64,000 nt of DNA, taken from assembly GCA_029432815.1 (NCBI GenBank), contig JAROBA010000002.1, positions 97,770 through 161,769 on the forward strand. Reading direction: 5' to 3'. Source of the stretch: Pontiellaceae bacterium B1224. GTDB lineage: Bacteria; Verrucomicrobiota; Kiritimatiellia; Kiritimatiellales; Pontiellaceae. Positions 6,677 to 14,065 of the stretch are shown piece after piece (positions within the stretch are counted from its first letter, which is position 1; each line of letters begins with the position of its first letter). The notes under the pieces were generated by a model. The model saw only the letters and a program-made list of their open reading frames with translations, searched no databases and was not told the origin of the DNA. The position numbers and the translations under genes were made by a program.

Positions 6677-8647
6677 TTAATCTGCCACAGGAACTGGCTG
6701 GCTTTCGGAGTCGGCCTTTTCGTTGGCATCCGGACGAATGCTCACGGATTTTGTCGGATCTGTTTCTGTAACGGAATAGGGCTTAAGCACCCCGATACTT
6801 TCTCCGGATTCATCGAGGTCTCTGACTACAAAGATAAAATCTCGCACCAGCAAATTATGTGTTTTGCACATCGCGAGCACCTCTGCCCGCAATTCATCGC
6901 TGTAGTAGTGGGTGAATATTACCTCGTCAACATCCTGATCCGTGATGATCTGCTCGAGTTCCTCAAAGTTTCCAAGCACTGGAAATCCATAAACGTTTTT
7001 CTGATACAGCCCCGGGTTATCATCAATCAACCCGATAATTTTACGAGGCGCTTTCTGTTGGTCCTCAAAAGTGGCTTGCCGTAGATAGAGGATCGCATTT
7101 TCCCCGGCCCCCAGTATCAGCGTTTTTAAATCATTTTCAGAGCTCACTGAAGAGCGAAGCCATGCATTGAGATCCCGAGCCACGCGCAGCGAAGCGCGTA
7201 TCCCGACGATGCCGATTGCGGCTATGACGGTATGCAGAATTAATCCTACAACGAGTTCTTTTCCGGACAGATCCGAAGCCCAGAGCAGTGCCACATATGC
7301 AAGCGCCTCGCCGGCAAGCAGCTGAAGAAGCAGGACCAGCAACTGAGAAATGCGTGACCGGGTCCATACGATTTTGTAGATGTTATAAAAATAGATCGTC
7401 GCGAACGGGATGGTCACGCAAACCGCTAAATGCAGCGGAGAGAATGAGCGATCAAGTACGATTCCGAACACAAAATAGGTTGCAAACAAGAGGCACGATA
7501 CGTCCCAGCAAATTCCGACAAATAAACCAATCAGATTACGTGGTCGCCGAACGCCCTGCAGAACAACCTGCGTGGTGGTCCAAAGCTCTACTTGCGCGAT
7601 TTGACGAACAATTACGTGTAGCACGACAATCATGCCAACCATGAACAAAGCCACTCGATTATCAGTCATTGCCGTTGCGGCCAGAGCAATTACACAGATA
7701 AAGATGGCGGCGCCATAAAGCGCAATCGCAGCTTTACGCTGCGTCATCCCGCTACGCATTAATTTATGGTGAATATGATCAAGGTCCGGACCGAAAACTT
7801 TCGTTGCCAGGCCGTCACCCTTTATGGAAGACACAATTTTACGCGCCAAGCGCCTCCAGACCGCCATAATGACATCGAATACAGGTACACCCACCGCCAG
7901 CAACGGAACAAGCAAGGCCACAACCATCGACTGCTTAACGTCCGCCTTAAGCGATACAGCAGCCAGCATAAAGCCAATAAACATGCTGCCGCAGTCTCCG
8001 AGAAAAATTGAAGCAGGGTTGAAGTTATAGCGCAGGAAACCAAGACATGCTCCGGCAAGCGCAATCAGGACCATTGCATCGGTTGGTTGATGAAGAGAAA
8101 GCAGCATACCCGCAAGCCCGGCACTGGCGATCATACCCAGACCGCCGCAGGCACCATCCATTCCGTCAATCAGGTTAAAAGCATTAATCAGCAGAACAAA
8201 CCAGAACAGCGTTACTCCCAGATTAATGATCCACGGCAACGGCATATGTAAAAAAGCCTCGAAGGTGAAACCCCCGAAAAACATAAGCAGAGCAACTGCA
8301 AGCTGACCCAGCAACTTAAACCAGGCCTTCATATCGAACATATCGTCAAAGATTCCGACCAATAATAAGACCAGCGATCCCGCAAAAATAAATAACCAGT
8401 CCTGCAACTGGGTTGCACCTCCCAGATTATGCCAAGGCCCAAAGAAAACAGCCAACAACCCAAGGTGGGTGGCAATAAAAACGGCAATACCGCCGCAACG
8501 GGGAATGGGGGTCTTATGAATGCGACGTTCATCCGGCTCATCCACCATCTTGAGCGCGGGAGCAATTTTTTTAACCCACGGAACCAGAATCCACGATGCA
8601 ACCAGACTGATCAGAAAAACTACAATGTACTTAATTAAGAAACTCAT
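6677..8647 (-). CDS. WecA/TagO-like undecaprenyl-phosphate sugar-1-phosphate transferase fused to a WbpM/CapD-type N-terminal sensor domain
   Basis: 656 residues. The first ~340 residues are a polytopic MraY/WecA-family phosphoglycosyl transferase: FDDMFDMKAW, NAFNLIDGMDG, FLGDCGSMFIG and the DHIHHKLMRSG loop are all present, so it probably loads UDP-HexNAc onto undecaprenyl phosphate for O-antigen or polymer synthesis. The second half has four further membrane helices, then a Rossmann segment LILGAGENAILYLRQ and VYGFPVLGNFEELEQII, like the N-terminal part of polysaccharide epimerase/dehydratases (CapD/WbpM), but without their catalytic SDR domain. The start at 8647 (MSFLIKYIVV) is preferred; a TTG at 8671 is an alternative. 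Stands alone on this strand. Confidence 0.82.
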   Translation of the reverse strand: MSFLIKYIVVFLISLVASWILVPWVKKIAPALKMVDEPDERRIHKTPIPRCGGIAVFIATHLGLLAVFFGPWHNLGGATQLQDWLFIFAGSLVLLLVGIFDDMFDMKAWFKLLGQLAVALLMFFGGFTFEAFLHMPLPWIINLGVTLFWFVLLINAFNLIDGMDGACGGLGMIASAGLAGMLLSLHQPTDAMVLIALAGACLGFLRYNFNPASIFLGDCGSMFIGFMLAAVSLKADVKQSMVVALLVPLLAVGVPVFDVIMAVWRRLARKIVSSIKGDGLATKVFGPDLDHIHHKLMRSGMTQRKAAIALYGAAIFICVIALAATAMTDNRVALFMVGMIVVLHVIVRQIAQVELWTTTQVVLQGVRRPRNLIGLFVGICWDVSCLLFATYFVFGIVLDRSFSPLHLAVCVTIPFATIYFYNIYKIVWTRSRISQLLVLLLQLLAGEALAYVALLWASDLSGKELVVGLILHTVIAAIGIVGIRASLRVARDLNAWLRSSVSSENDLKTLILGAGENAILYLRQATFEDQQKAPRKIIGLIDDNPGLYQKNVYGFPVLGNFEELEQIITDQDVDEVIFTHYYSDELRAEVLAMCKTHNLLVRDFIFVVRDLDESGESIGVLKPYSVTETDPTKSVSIRPDANEKADSESQPVPVAD

Positions 8648-8671
8648 TATTAAAAATCTAAACCTGCTCAA

Positions 8672-8919
8672 CGACAGTAGCAGTCCTCGACCCTTTTTAA
8701 AATTTTCTAGAAAATAGCAACTATCATGCCTTCTTTTTATAATACAGGGGGGACTTTAAGTTGCCTCTTATGAAAATGGAAGCCATCAGACCGGCTTTTA
8801 TACGTCTAGCTTCCCGCATATAAATCTGGAGAATCAATAATAAGAACACCTAAAACCGGTTATAAACCTCTGTTTCCAAGGGGTTACAACGTATTCGAAA
8901 AAAAAGTGAACATTTCCTC
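8672..8919. other. Non-coding gap upstream of the tRNA gene
   Basis: About 250 bases between the WecA-like gene's 5' end and the tRNA promoter. It is AT-rich relative to its surroundings, includes ATTTTCTAGAAAAT (8701-8714, a 14-bp perfect palindrome) and GGGGGGACTTTAAG, and is expected to hold the promoter of the minus-strand transferase. I see no gene in it. Confidence 0.5.
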
Positions 8920-8947
8920 TTGCGCGATCCGGCAAAATGAATACTAT
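8920..8947 (+). promoter_or_regulatory. Putative promoter of tRNA-Asp
   Basis: TTGCGC (8920-8925) and TACTAT (8942-8947) are separated by 16 bp and end 15 bases before the first base of the tRNA, which fits a short 5' leader. Confidence 0.55.
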
Positions 8948-8962
8948 ATGCGCTCCTTTCAC

Positions 8963-9039
8963 GGGGGTGTAGCTCAATTGGTTAGAGCGCCAGCCTGTCA
9001 CGCTGGAGGTTGCGGGTTCGAGTCCCGTCACTCTCGCCA
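8963..9039 (+). tRNA. tRNA-Asp(GTC)
   Basis: 77 nt including an encoded CCA. The acceptor stem pairs GGGGGTG (8963-8969) with CACTCTC (two G-T pairs), U8-A9 are followed by GCTC of the D stem, the anticodon loop CTGTCAC has GTC at 8997-8999, the T arm is GCGGGTTCGAGTCCCGT, and the discriminator is G, as expected for tRNA-Asp. A strong terminator follows. Confidence 0.95.
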
Positions 9040-9061
9040 TTCATTTGGCACAATGTTTTCA

Positions 9062-9099
9062 AGGGTCTGCTTAACAGCAGACCCTTTTTGTTTTTTTCA
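9062..9099 (+). terminator. Rho-independent terminator after tRNA-Asp
   Basis: AGGGTCTGC (9062-9070) pairs with GCAGACCCT (9077-9085) across a 6-base loop TTAACA and is followed by a long T-rich tract. Confidence 0.9.
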
Positions 9100-9472
9100 T
9101 CTCCTCCGCCCACTACGGGAAAAACTACGGGCTGGGAGGTTTAATCCTAGATTCGGGAATGGCCAAGTTTACTGCAGCCACAAGATTTTAAAAGCGCAGA
9201 TGTAGTTGCCTACCTCTAGGGCTTAAAAGCACAGTGGATGTGGTGAAATTGGTCACTCGAAGGGTGAAAATGAAGGAAACAAAAAGACGAACCTTGTGGG
9301 TGTGAAGTGTGGTTTGGGATTGATGCCGGTATCATTGAATAAAATACCGTTTCCTTCATTTTCATTCCCGGATCTAGGTTAATAAGTCCGCCCGTTGATT
9401 CTGCAGCAAACCTGCCCTCATCGAGGGCTACTCCCCCTCCTTCTGCGGCGCAGCAAGATGATACCGCATCTA
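9100..9472. other. Non-coding stretch with a long spaced inverted repeat
   Basis: About 370 bases with no supportable gene. It contains a direct repeat ACTACGGG (9112 and 9124 region) and perfect 16-bp inverted arms TGAAAATGAAGGAAAC (9265-9280) and GTTTCCTTCATTTTCA (9349-9364), 68 bases apart. Position directly after a tRNA gene makes a decayed integration site conceivable, but no integrase or att duplication of the tRNA end was found. Confidence 0.5.
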
Positions 9473-9502
9473 AAACGAAAAAGGCGGCCCGAAGACCGCC
9501 TT
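9473..9502 (-). terminator. Terminator of acnB
   Basis: On the minus strand AAGGCGG (9502-9496) pairs with CCGCCTT (9487-9481) and is followed by TTTTTCGTTTT. It lies 30 bases after the acnB stop codon. Confidence 0.85.
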
Positions 9503-9531
9503 ATCACGTTTCACGACTCAATCGTCGCGCG

Positions 9532-12090
9532 TTATACAGAAAACTCAGTCAACTGATCGAAGTTAAGATATCGGTAGATATTCTCTTCCTTACCTTCAAA
9601 CTTCGGAGCAACGATTTTCACGTATTCTTCCGGAGTCGGTAGCGATCCCTTCAAGGCAACCACGGCCGCAAGTTCGGCGGAACCCAGATAAACCTGAGCA
9701 CCAGCTCCCATGCGGTTGTTAAAGTTACGCGTGGAGGTGGAGAACACGGTTGCTCCATCTTTCACGCGCGCCTGGTTGCCCATGCAGAGCGAACAGCCGG
9801 GAATTTCAATCCGGGCACCGGCGGCACTGAACTTGGAATAGTAACCTTCTTTGGTCAGCTGATGCTGGTCCATCTTGGTTGGCGGACAGATCCAGAGCTT
9901 CACATTGGCAAAGCCTTCGCCTTCGAGCACTTCGCCGGCAGCGCGGAAATGGCCGATATTGGTCATGCAGCTTCCGATGAACACATCGTCCACATGCGCG
10001 CCCTGCACATCGGACAGTTTTTTCACATCGTCCGGATCGTTCGGGCAGCAAAGCAGCGGCTCTTTAATTTCGTTCAAATCAATTTCGATGATCTGTTTAT
10101 ATTCCGCATTGGCATCGGCGCTCATCAGCTCGCCGTTTTCAATCCAGTCTTTCACATTATCAATCCGGCGCTGAATGGTTTCAGCATCGCCGTATCCGCC
10201 CTTGATCATCTCTTCCATCAGTTTTACGTTGGAGTTGAGGTATTCGACGACAGATTCACGGCCGAGTTTAATGCTGGCGGCAGCGGCGGAGCGCTCGGCG
10301 GCGGCATCGGTCAGCTCGAACGCCTGTTCGACTTTCAGATCCGGCAGCCCTTCCATTTCGAGAATACGACCGGCGAAGATATTTTTCTTATTCTTCTTCT
10401 CCACGGTCAGCAGGCCTTCCTGAATCGCCTGATACGGAATAGCGTTCACGATGTCGCGCAGGGTTACGCCCGGCTGCAGCTCGCCTTTAAAGCGAACGAG
10501 CACCGATTCCGGCATGTCCAGCGGCATCACGCCCAGCGCGGCGGCAAAGGCCACGAGCCCGGAACCGGCCGGGAAGGAAATACCCAGCGGAAAGCGGGTG
10601 TGCGAATCGCCGCCGGTTCCGACGGTGTCGGGAATCAGCAGACGGTTCAGCCAGGAGTGAATGATGCCATCGCCCGGACGCAGGGAAACCCCTTTACGAT
10701 CCATGATGTATTCCGGAAGCGTGGCGTGTGTGATCACGTCGGTCGGCTTCGGATAGGCCGCCGTGTGGCAGAACGACTGCATCACGAGATCGGCATTAAA
10801 TTTAAGACAGGCCAGCTCGGTGATCTCACCGGCGGTCATCGGCCCGGTGGTATCCTGCGATCCAACGGTCGTCATTTTCGGCAGGCAGGAGGTGCCGGGA
10901 AGAATGCCTTCCACGCCACAGGCTTTGCCGACCATTTTCTGCGCCAGCGAATAGCCCTGGCCCGGAGCCGGTTTCGGATTATCCGGTACCACAAAAATGC
11001 CGGACTCATCGTTGGAACTCATGCCCAGAACGGCACGCGCTTTTTCAGTCAGCTGTTTACCAATGATCAGCGGCACACGACCTCCGGCACGGTATTCGTC
11101 CAGAATCGTGTCGGGCTTAATTGGATACGAAGTGATTTCCTTTCCGTCGGCATCGGTGATCAAACCCTTAATCGGATAGACCTTGATGATCGTGCCGGTG
11201 GTGAGTTCCGACACATCGGTCTGAATCGGCAGGGAACCGGAATCTTCAGCAGTGTTAAAGAAAATCGGAGCGATAGTGCTACCGATAATGATGCCGCCGC
11301 GGCGCTTGTTCGGGATGCAGGGAATGTCGTTGCCGATGTGCCAAAGCAACGAGTTGATCGCCGACTTGCGCGAGGAACCGGTTCCGACCACGTCGCCTAC
11401 AAAGGTGACCGGCAGGCTGGTCTTCTCTTTCAGATCGGAAATTTCCTGCGGTCCATTCGGGAACAGCGATCCCCCCATGCAGGTGGAGTGCAGCGGAATG
11501 TCGGCGCGCGTGTAGGCGAAGGACGCCGGAGAAAAATCATCGGTGTTAATTTCGCCGTCGACTTTATAGATGACCGTTTCAATTTCTTCTTCCACAGCTG
11601 GCAGCGATGTGAACCATTCGCCGTTGGCCCAGGAGGTCAGCACGTCTTTCGCAATTTCGTTTCCTTTATCAGCCAGCGCTTTGACATCATCAAAACGGTT
11701 GACGGACAGCACGATATTTTTCAGGGCGGCACCGGCGGTGACGGCCAGCGGTCCCTGCTCGTCGACCAAACGAATCAGGCCGTCGAGATTGTAGCCGCCG
11801 ACCATGGTTCCGAGCAGCTGAACGGCGCGCTCCGGAGTTATCAATGCGGTGGATTCTTCGCCATGAGCGACTTTAAACAGGAATTCGGCTTTCACCTGTG
11901 CGGCCGGATCGACGCCGGGGTTTACACGTTCGGTAATCAGCGCAACCAGCTCGTCTTCTTTTCCGGCCGGCGGGGTTTTCAGCAATTCAATGACTTCCGC
12001 AGTTTGTTCTTTGCTCAGGGCAAGTGGCGGGATTCCTTCTTTGGAACGCTCTTCTACGTGAGCATAATAATCTTCAAAAAACTGGCTCAT
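9532..12090 (-). CDS. acnB: Aconitate hydratase B
   Basis: 852 residues, the usual AcnB length and domain order (HEAT-like N-terminal domain, swivel domain 4, then the three catalytic domains). It interconverts citrate and isocitrate in the TCA cycle through a 4Fe-4S cluster. Visible landmarks: VGDVVGTGSSRKSAINSLL, GTGGDSHTRFPLGISFPAGS, the first cluster cysteine in GSCMTNIGHFRA, the other two in PGCSLCMGNQARV, and STSTRNFNNRMG. AAGGTG lies upstream of the ATG. It has its own promoter and terminator, so it is a monocistronic gene. Confidence 0.96.
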   Translation of the reverse strand: MSQFFEDYYAHVEERSKEGIPPLALSKEQTAEVIELLKTPPAGKEDELVALITERVNPGVDPAAQVKAEFLFKVAHGEESTALITPERAVQLLGTMVGGYNLDGLIRLVDEQGPLAVTAGAALKNIVLSVNRFDDVKALADKGNEIAKDVLTSWANGEWFTSLPAVEEEIETVIYKVDGEINTDDFSPASFAYTRADIPLHSTCMGGSLFPNGPQEISDLKEKTSLPVTFVGDVVGTGSSRKSAINSLLWHIGNDIPCIPNKRRGGIIIGSTIAPIFFNTAEDSGSLPIQTDVSELTTGTIIKVYPIKGLITDADGKEITSYPIKPDTILDEYRAGGRVPLIIGKQLTEKARAVLGMSSNDESGIFVVPDNPKPAPGQGYSLAQKMVGKACGVEGILPGTSCLPKMTTVGSQDTTGPMTAGEITELACLKFNADLVMQSFCHTAAYPKPTDVITHATLPEYIMDRKGVSLRPGDGIIHSWLNRLLIPDTVGTGGDSHTRFPLGISFPAGSGLVAFAAALGVMPLDMPESVLVRFKGELQPGVTLRDIVNAIPYQAIQEGLLTVEKKNKKNIFAGRILEMEGLPDLKVEQAFELTDAAAERSAAAASIKLGRESVVEYLNSNVKLMEEMIKGGYGDAETIQRRIDNVKDWIENGELMSADANAEYKQIIEIDLNEIKEPLLCCPNDPDDVKKLSDVQGAHVDDVFIGSCMTNIGHFRAAGEVLEGEGFANVKLWICPPTKMDQHQLTKEGYYSKFSAAGARIEIPGCSLCMGNQARVKDGATVFSTSTRNFNNRMGAGAQVYLGSAELAAVVALKGSLPTPEEYVKIVAPKFEGKEENIYRYLNFDQLTEFSV

Positions 12091-12209
12091 GATTCACCTT
12101 CTTATCTTTAGCTGTTGAGTAAACTCCTGATCGCACCCTGATCCGCCAGGGCGAAATCAATTTAGCTTATAATCCGATCATACTTTTAGTTGCTTAGGAA
12201 ATTCGTTGG

Positions 12210-12238
12210 AAAATAAAGGTTCACGCGGGCCCTGTCAA
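12210..12238 (-). promoter_or_regulatory. Sigma-70-type promoter of acnB
   Basis: On the minus strand, a perfect TTGACA (-35, 12238-12233) and TATTTT (-10, 12215-12210) are separated by exactly 17 bp. The predicted start of transcription leaves a leader of about 110 bases before the acnB ATG, containing a small CCCTG/CAGGG hairpin. Confidence 0.7.
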
Positions 12239-12257
12239 TTGCGGGCATCCCATAAGC

Positions 12258-13343
12258 TCATCCGGCGAAATCTTCGCCACGCCCGGAGCAAAATTCAATG
12301 ATCCCGGAAATAGTCGAGGCCGAGACCCCGCGCCAGTATACCTGCCATTTGCCGGAACGGTGGTGCCCTTCAGCCTGCTTGTCGTACCAGGAGTTAAAGG
12401 GATTTGCGCGGTTGGAACGCCAGAAAAAGGCTTCATGATTCCGCTGCACCTCGCTCCAGAGTTCCAGCGCCAGCCCTTCGCCGCGTGCTTCGCGGCCGAC
12501 CGCAAATTTGGAGAGATAGAGCCCGGATGGATGTTCTTCGAGCAGGACCCCCCCTCGATAATTTTTTTCGATGTAGGCGTGCGCCACCTGCCCCAGAAAC
12601 CCGTGGTCCAGCAACGTTTTTCCGAAACTCGCTTCAAGCAGTTGCAGCAATCGCGCCCGATCGACCTGTTCCAAACCCTGGAAATGCTGAATAACGCTGC
12701 CCTTGCGGAACAGGGTCCCCGCTCCCTTCACCGTGAAGATTTCCTGCAGCAGATTGATCGGCGAGGTGACGGAAAGATGAACCCCCGGCCGTTCTTCAAG
12801 CAGCTTTTTTCCAAGGGTTGGGAAATCGAATTCCAGTTTTTCCAGAGGTTGGAAGTTTTCTTTGTGCGTATAAATATATTCCAGCCGCTCGCCCGCCTCG
12901 GATTTCAACCCACCGGCCGCTCGAACAAAATGAACGCGTTTCGCGGTATCGGGCAGCATTTCCAGCAGCGCGGCTTCCACATCGAGTTTTTCCGTCACAA
13001 AGACCGGCACCTTTTCCTGTTTCCGGGCATGTTCAATGAAGGGTGCGGCCGTACCTTTTTCCAAGGTCTGGAAAATAAAAACAGATTCCACCGATAGCGC
13101 CTGCTGCATTTTCAGGGCATTCGGGCCGCTCAGCAGAATGGCGGGTACCAGCTCCAGGCGCAAAAGAAAATGCAGATCAAACGCCAAAACCTCAACCCCG
13201 GCTTCGATGCTTCCAAGGTCTGGACAAAGAAGCGCAAAGCATGCGGAGGTGTCGGACTGGAACTTATCGAGATAAAACTCGTATTCGTCCCGCCGCCCGA
13301 TGCTATCGAGAAACAGCCGTATGGTTTTGTTCAGTGCAATCAT
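12258..13343 (-). CDS. N-acetylglutamate synthase-like protein: degenerate acetylglutamate-kinase domain plus C-terminal NAT domain
   Basis: 361 residues. The start (TIRLFLDSIGRRDEYEFYL) and the end (NRANPFNSWYDKQAEG, then WQVYWRGV) match the NAGS/NAGK-type fusions of the vertebrate-like family, in which an acetylglutamate-kinase fold precedes a GNAT (NAT/DUF619) domain. The kinase signature expected near residue 37 is replaced by LLCPDLGSIEAG, so kinase activity is unlikely; the acetyl-CoA loop GREARGEGLALELW is intact. The best guess is acetyl-CoA:glutamate N-acetyltransferase for arginine synthesis. Three exact TTCCA-N5-TGGAA palindromes (12669, 12840, 13059) and two near copies lie inside it; in frame they give FQTLE, FQPLE and FQGLE. 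Stands between def and acnB, same strand. Confidence 0.7.
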   Translation of the reverse strand: MIALNKTIRLFLDSIGRRDEYEFYLDKFQSDTSACFALLCPDLGSIEAGVEVLAFDLHFLLRLELVPAILLSGPNALKMQQALSVESVFIFQTLEKGTAAPFIEHARKQEKVPVFVTEKLDVEAALLEMLPDTAKRVHFVRAAGGLKSEAGERLEYIYTHKENFQPLEKLEFDFPTLGKKLLEERPGVHLSVTSPINLLQEIFTVKGAGTLFRKGSVIQHFQGLEQVDRARLLQLLEASFGKTLLDHGFLGQVAHAYIEKNYRGGVLLEEHPSGLYLSKFAVGREARGEGLALELWSEVQRNHEAFFWRSNRANPFNSWYDKQAEGHHRSGKWQVYWRGVSASTISGIIEFCSGRGEDFAG

Positions 13344-13344
13344 C

Positions 13345-13364
13345 GTTTCGATTAGCGTCGAAAC
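13345..13364. repeat. Perfect hairpin just before the NAGS-like start codon
   Basis: GTTTCGA (13345-13351) and TCGAAAC (13358-13364) flank a 6-base loop, one base upstream of the ATG on the minus strand. As RNA it would occupy the ribosome-binding region, so it could dampen translation. The rest of the gap to def (13365-13439) holds short AACGGTTC-type repeats and no gene. Confidence 0.5.
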
Positions 13365-13439
13365 CGTTCAAAAGTTCAAGGGTTAAACGGTTCAAAAGAA
13401 ATACCTTTTAAACACAGCAACCCTGCCAACCTTAAACTT

Positions 13440-13991
13440 CTAAAGCGCTTTTTTGGTCTCTTTCACGAGGCGTTTGAGTTTTCCGCTAAGAGCGACTTTT
13501 TTTACGTTCGACATGCGGTCGACCAGCAGTACACCGTCCAGATGATCCAGCTCGTGCTGAATGGCGCGGGCCAGCAGCCCCTTGGCGTGAATGGTCTGAG
13601 GAATACCGTCGAGATCGATATATGCCGCATCCACTTCATACCAACGCTCCACATTGGCAAAGATTTCGGGAAAGCTGAGGCATCCCTCGGGCCCGACCTG
13701 TATGTCTTCCGTATGTCCGGTTACTTTCGGATTAATGAAAACGAGCGGCATTTCAATGCCGGGATTCTCCCGCTGACCGTCGTCGCCCAAATCGCCTTCG
13801 GCCGGGATATCAACAATGAACATGCGTTCCGTCCGCCCGACCTGTTCGGCGGCCAGACCCACGCCCTGCTCTTTATACATGGTTTCAAACATTTCCTTCG
13901 CCAGATCGCGGATGTCGTCGTTAACCGACATGACTTCCACAGCGCGCTGTCGCAGAATCGGATTTCCATAGGTGCAAATTGGTAAACTCAT
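13440..13991 (-). CDS. def: Peptide deformylase
   Basis: 183 residues. It removes the formyl group from nascent N-terminal methionine. All three family motifs are present: GVGLAAEQVG (motif I), EGCLSFP (motif II, metal cysteine) and QHELDHLDG (motif III, the two metal histidines and catalytic Glu). A 15-residue insertion-like acidic loop (GDLGDDGQRENPGIEM) lies between strands and is longer than in E. coli Def. It is divergent from the radical SAM gene. Confidence 0.95.
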   Translation of the reverse strand: MSLPICTYGNPILRQRAVEVMSVNDDIRDLAKEMFETMYKEQGVGLAAEQVGRTERMFIVDIPAEGDLGDDGQRENPGIEMPLVFINPKVTGHTEDIQVGPEGCLSFPEIFANVERWYEVDAAYIDLDGIPQTIHAKGLLARAIQHELDHLDGVLLVDRMSNVKKVALSGKLKRLVKETKKAL

Positions 13992-14065
13992 AGCCGCAAG
14001 GTTTTCATGGAGTTCGCTCTGTATGTCAATTGAAATTGAGAAAAGGGAACAACCCCGGTATATCT

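Noticed and set aside
8963..9472. Prophage or integrative element at tRNA-Asp
   Set aside because: No integrase, no repeat of the tRNA 3' end and only 0.5 kb before acnB. At most an old scar.
9862..12111. A 749-codon open frame on the plus strand opposite acnB
   Set aside because: It is fully antisense to a clearly homologous acnB, has no ribosome site and reads as low-complexity mirror sequence. High-GC genes often leave such frames.
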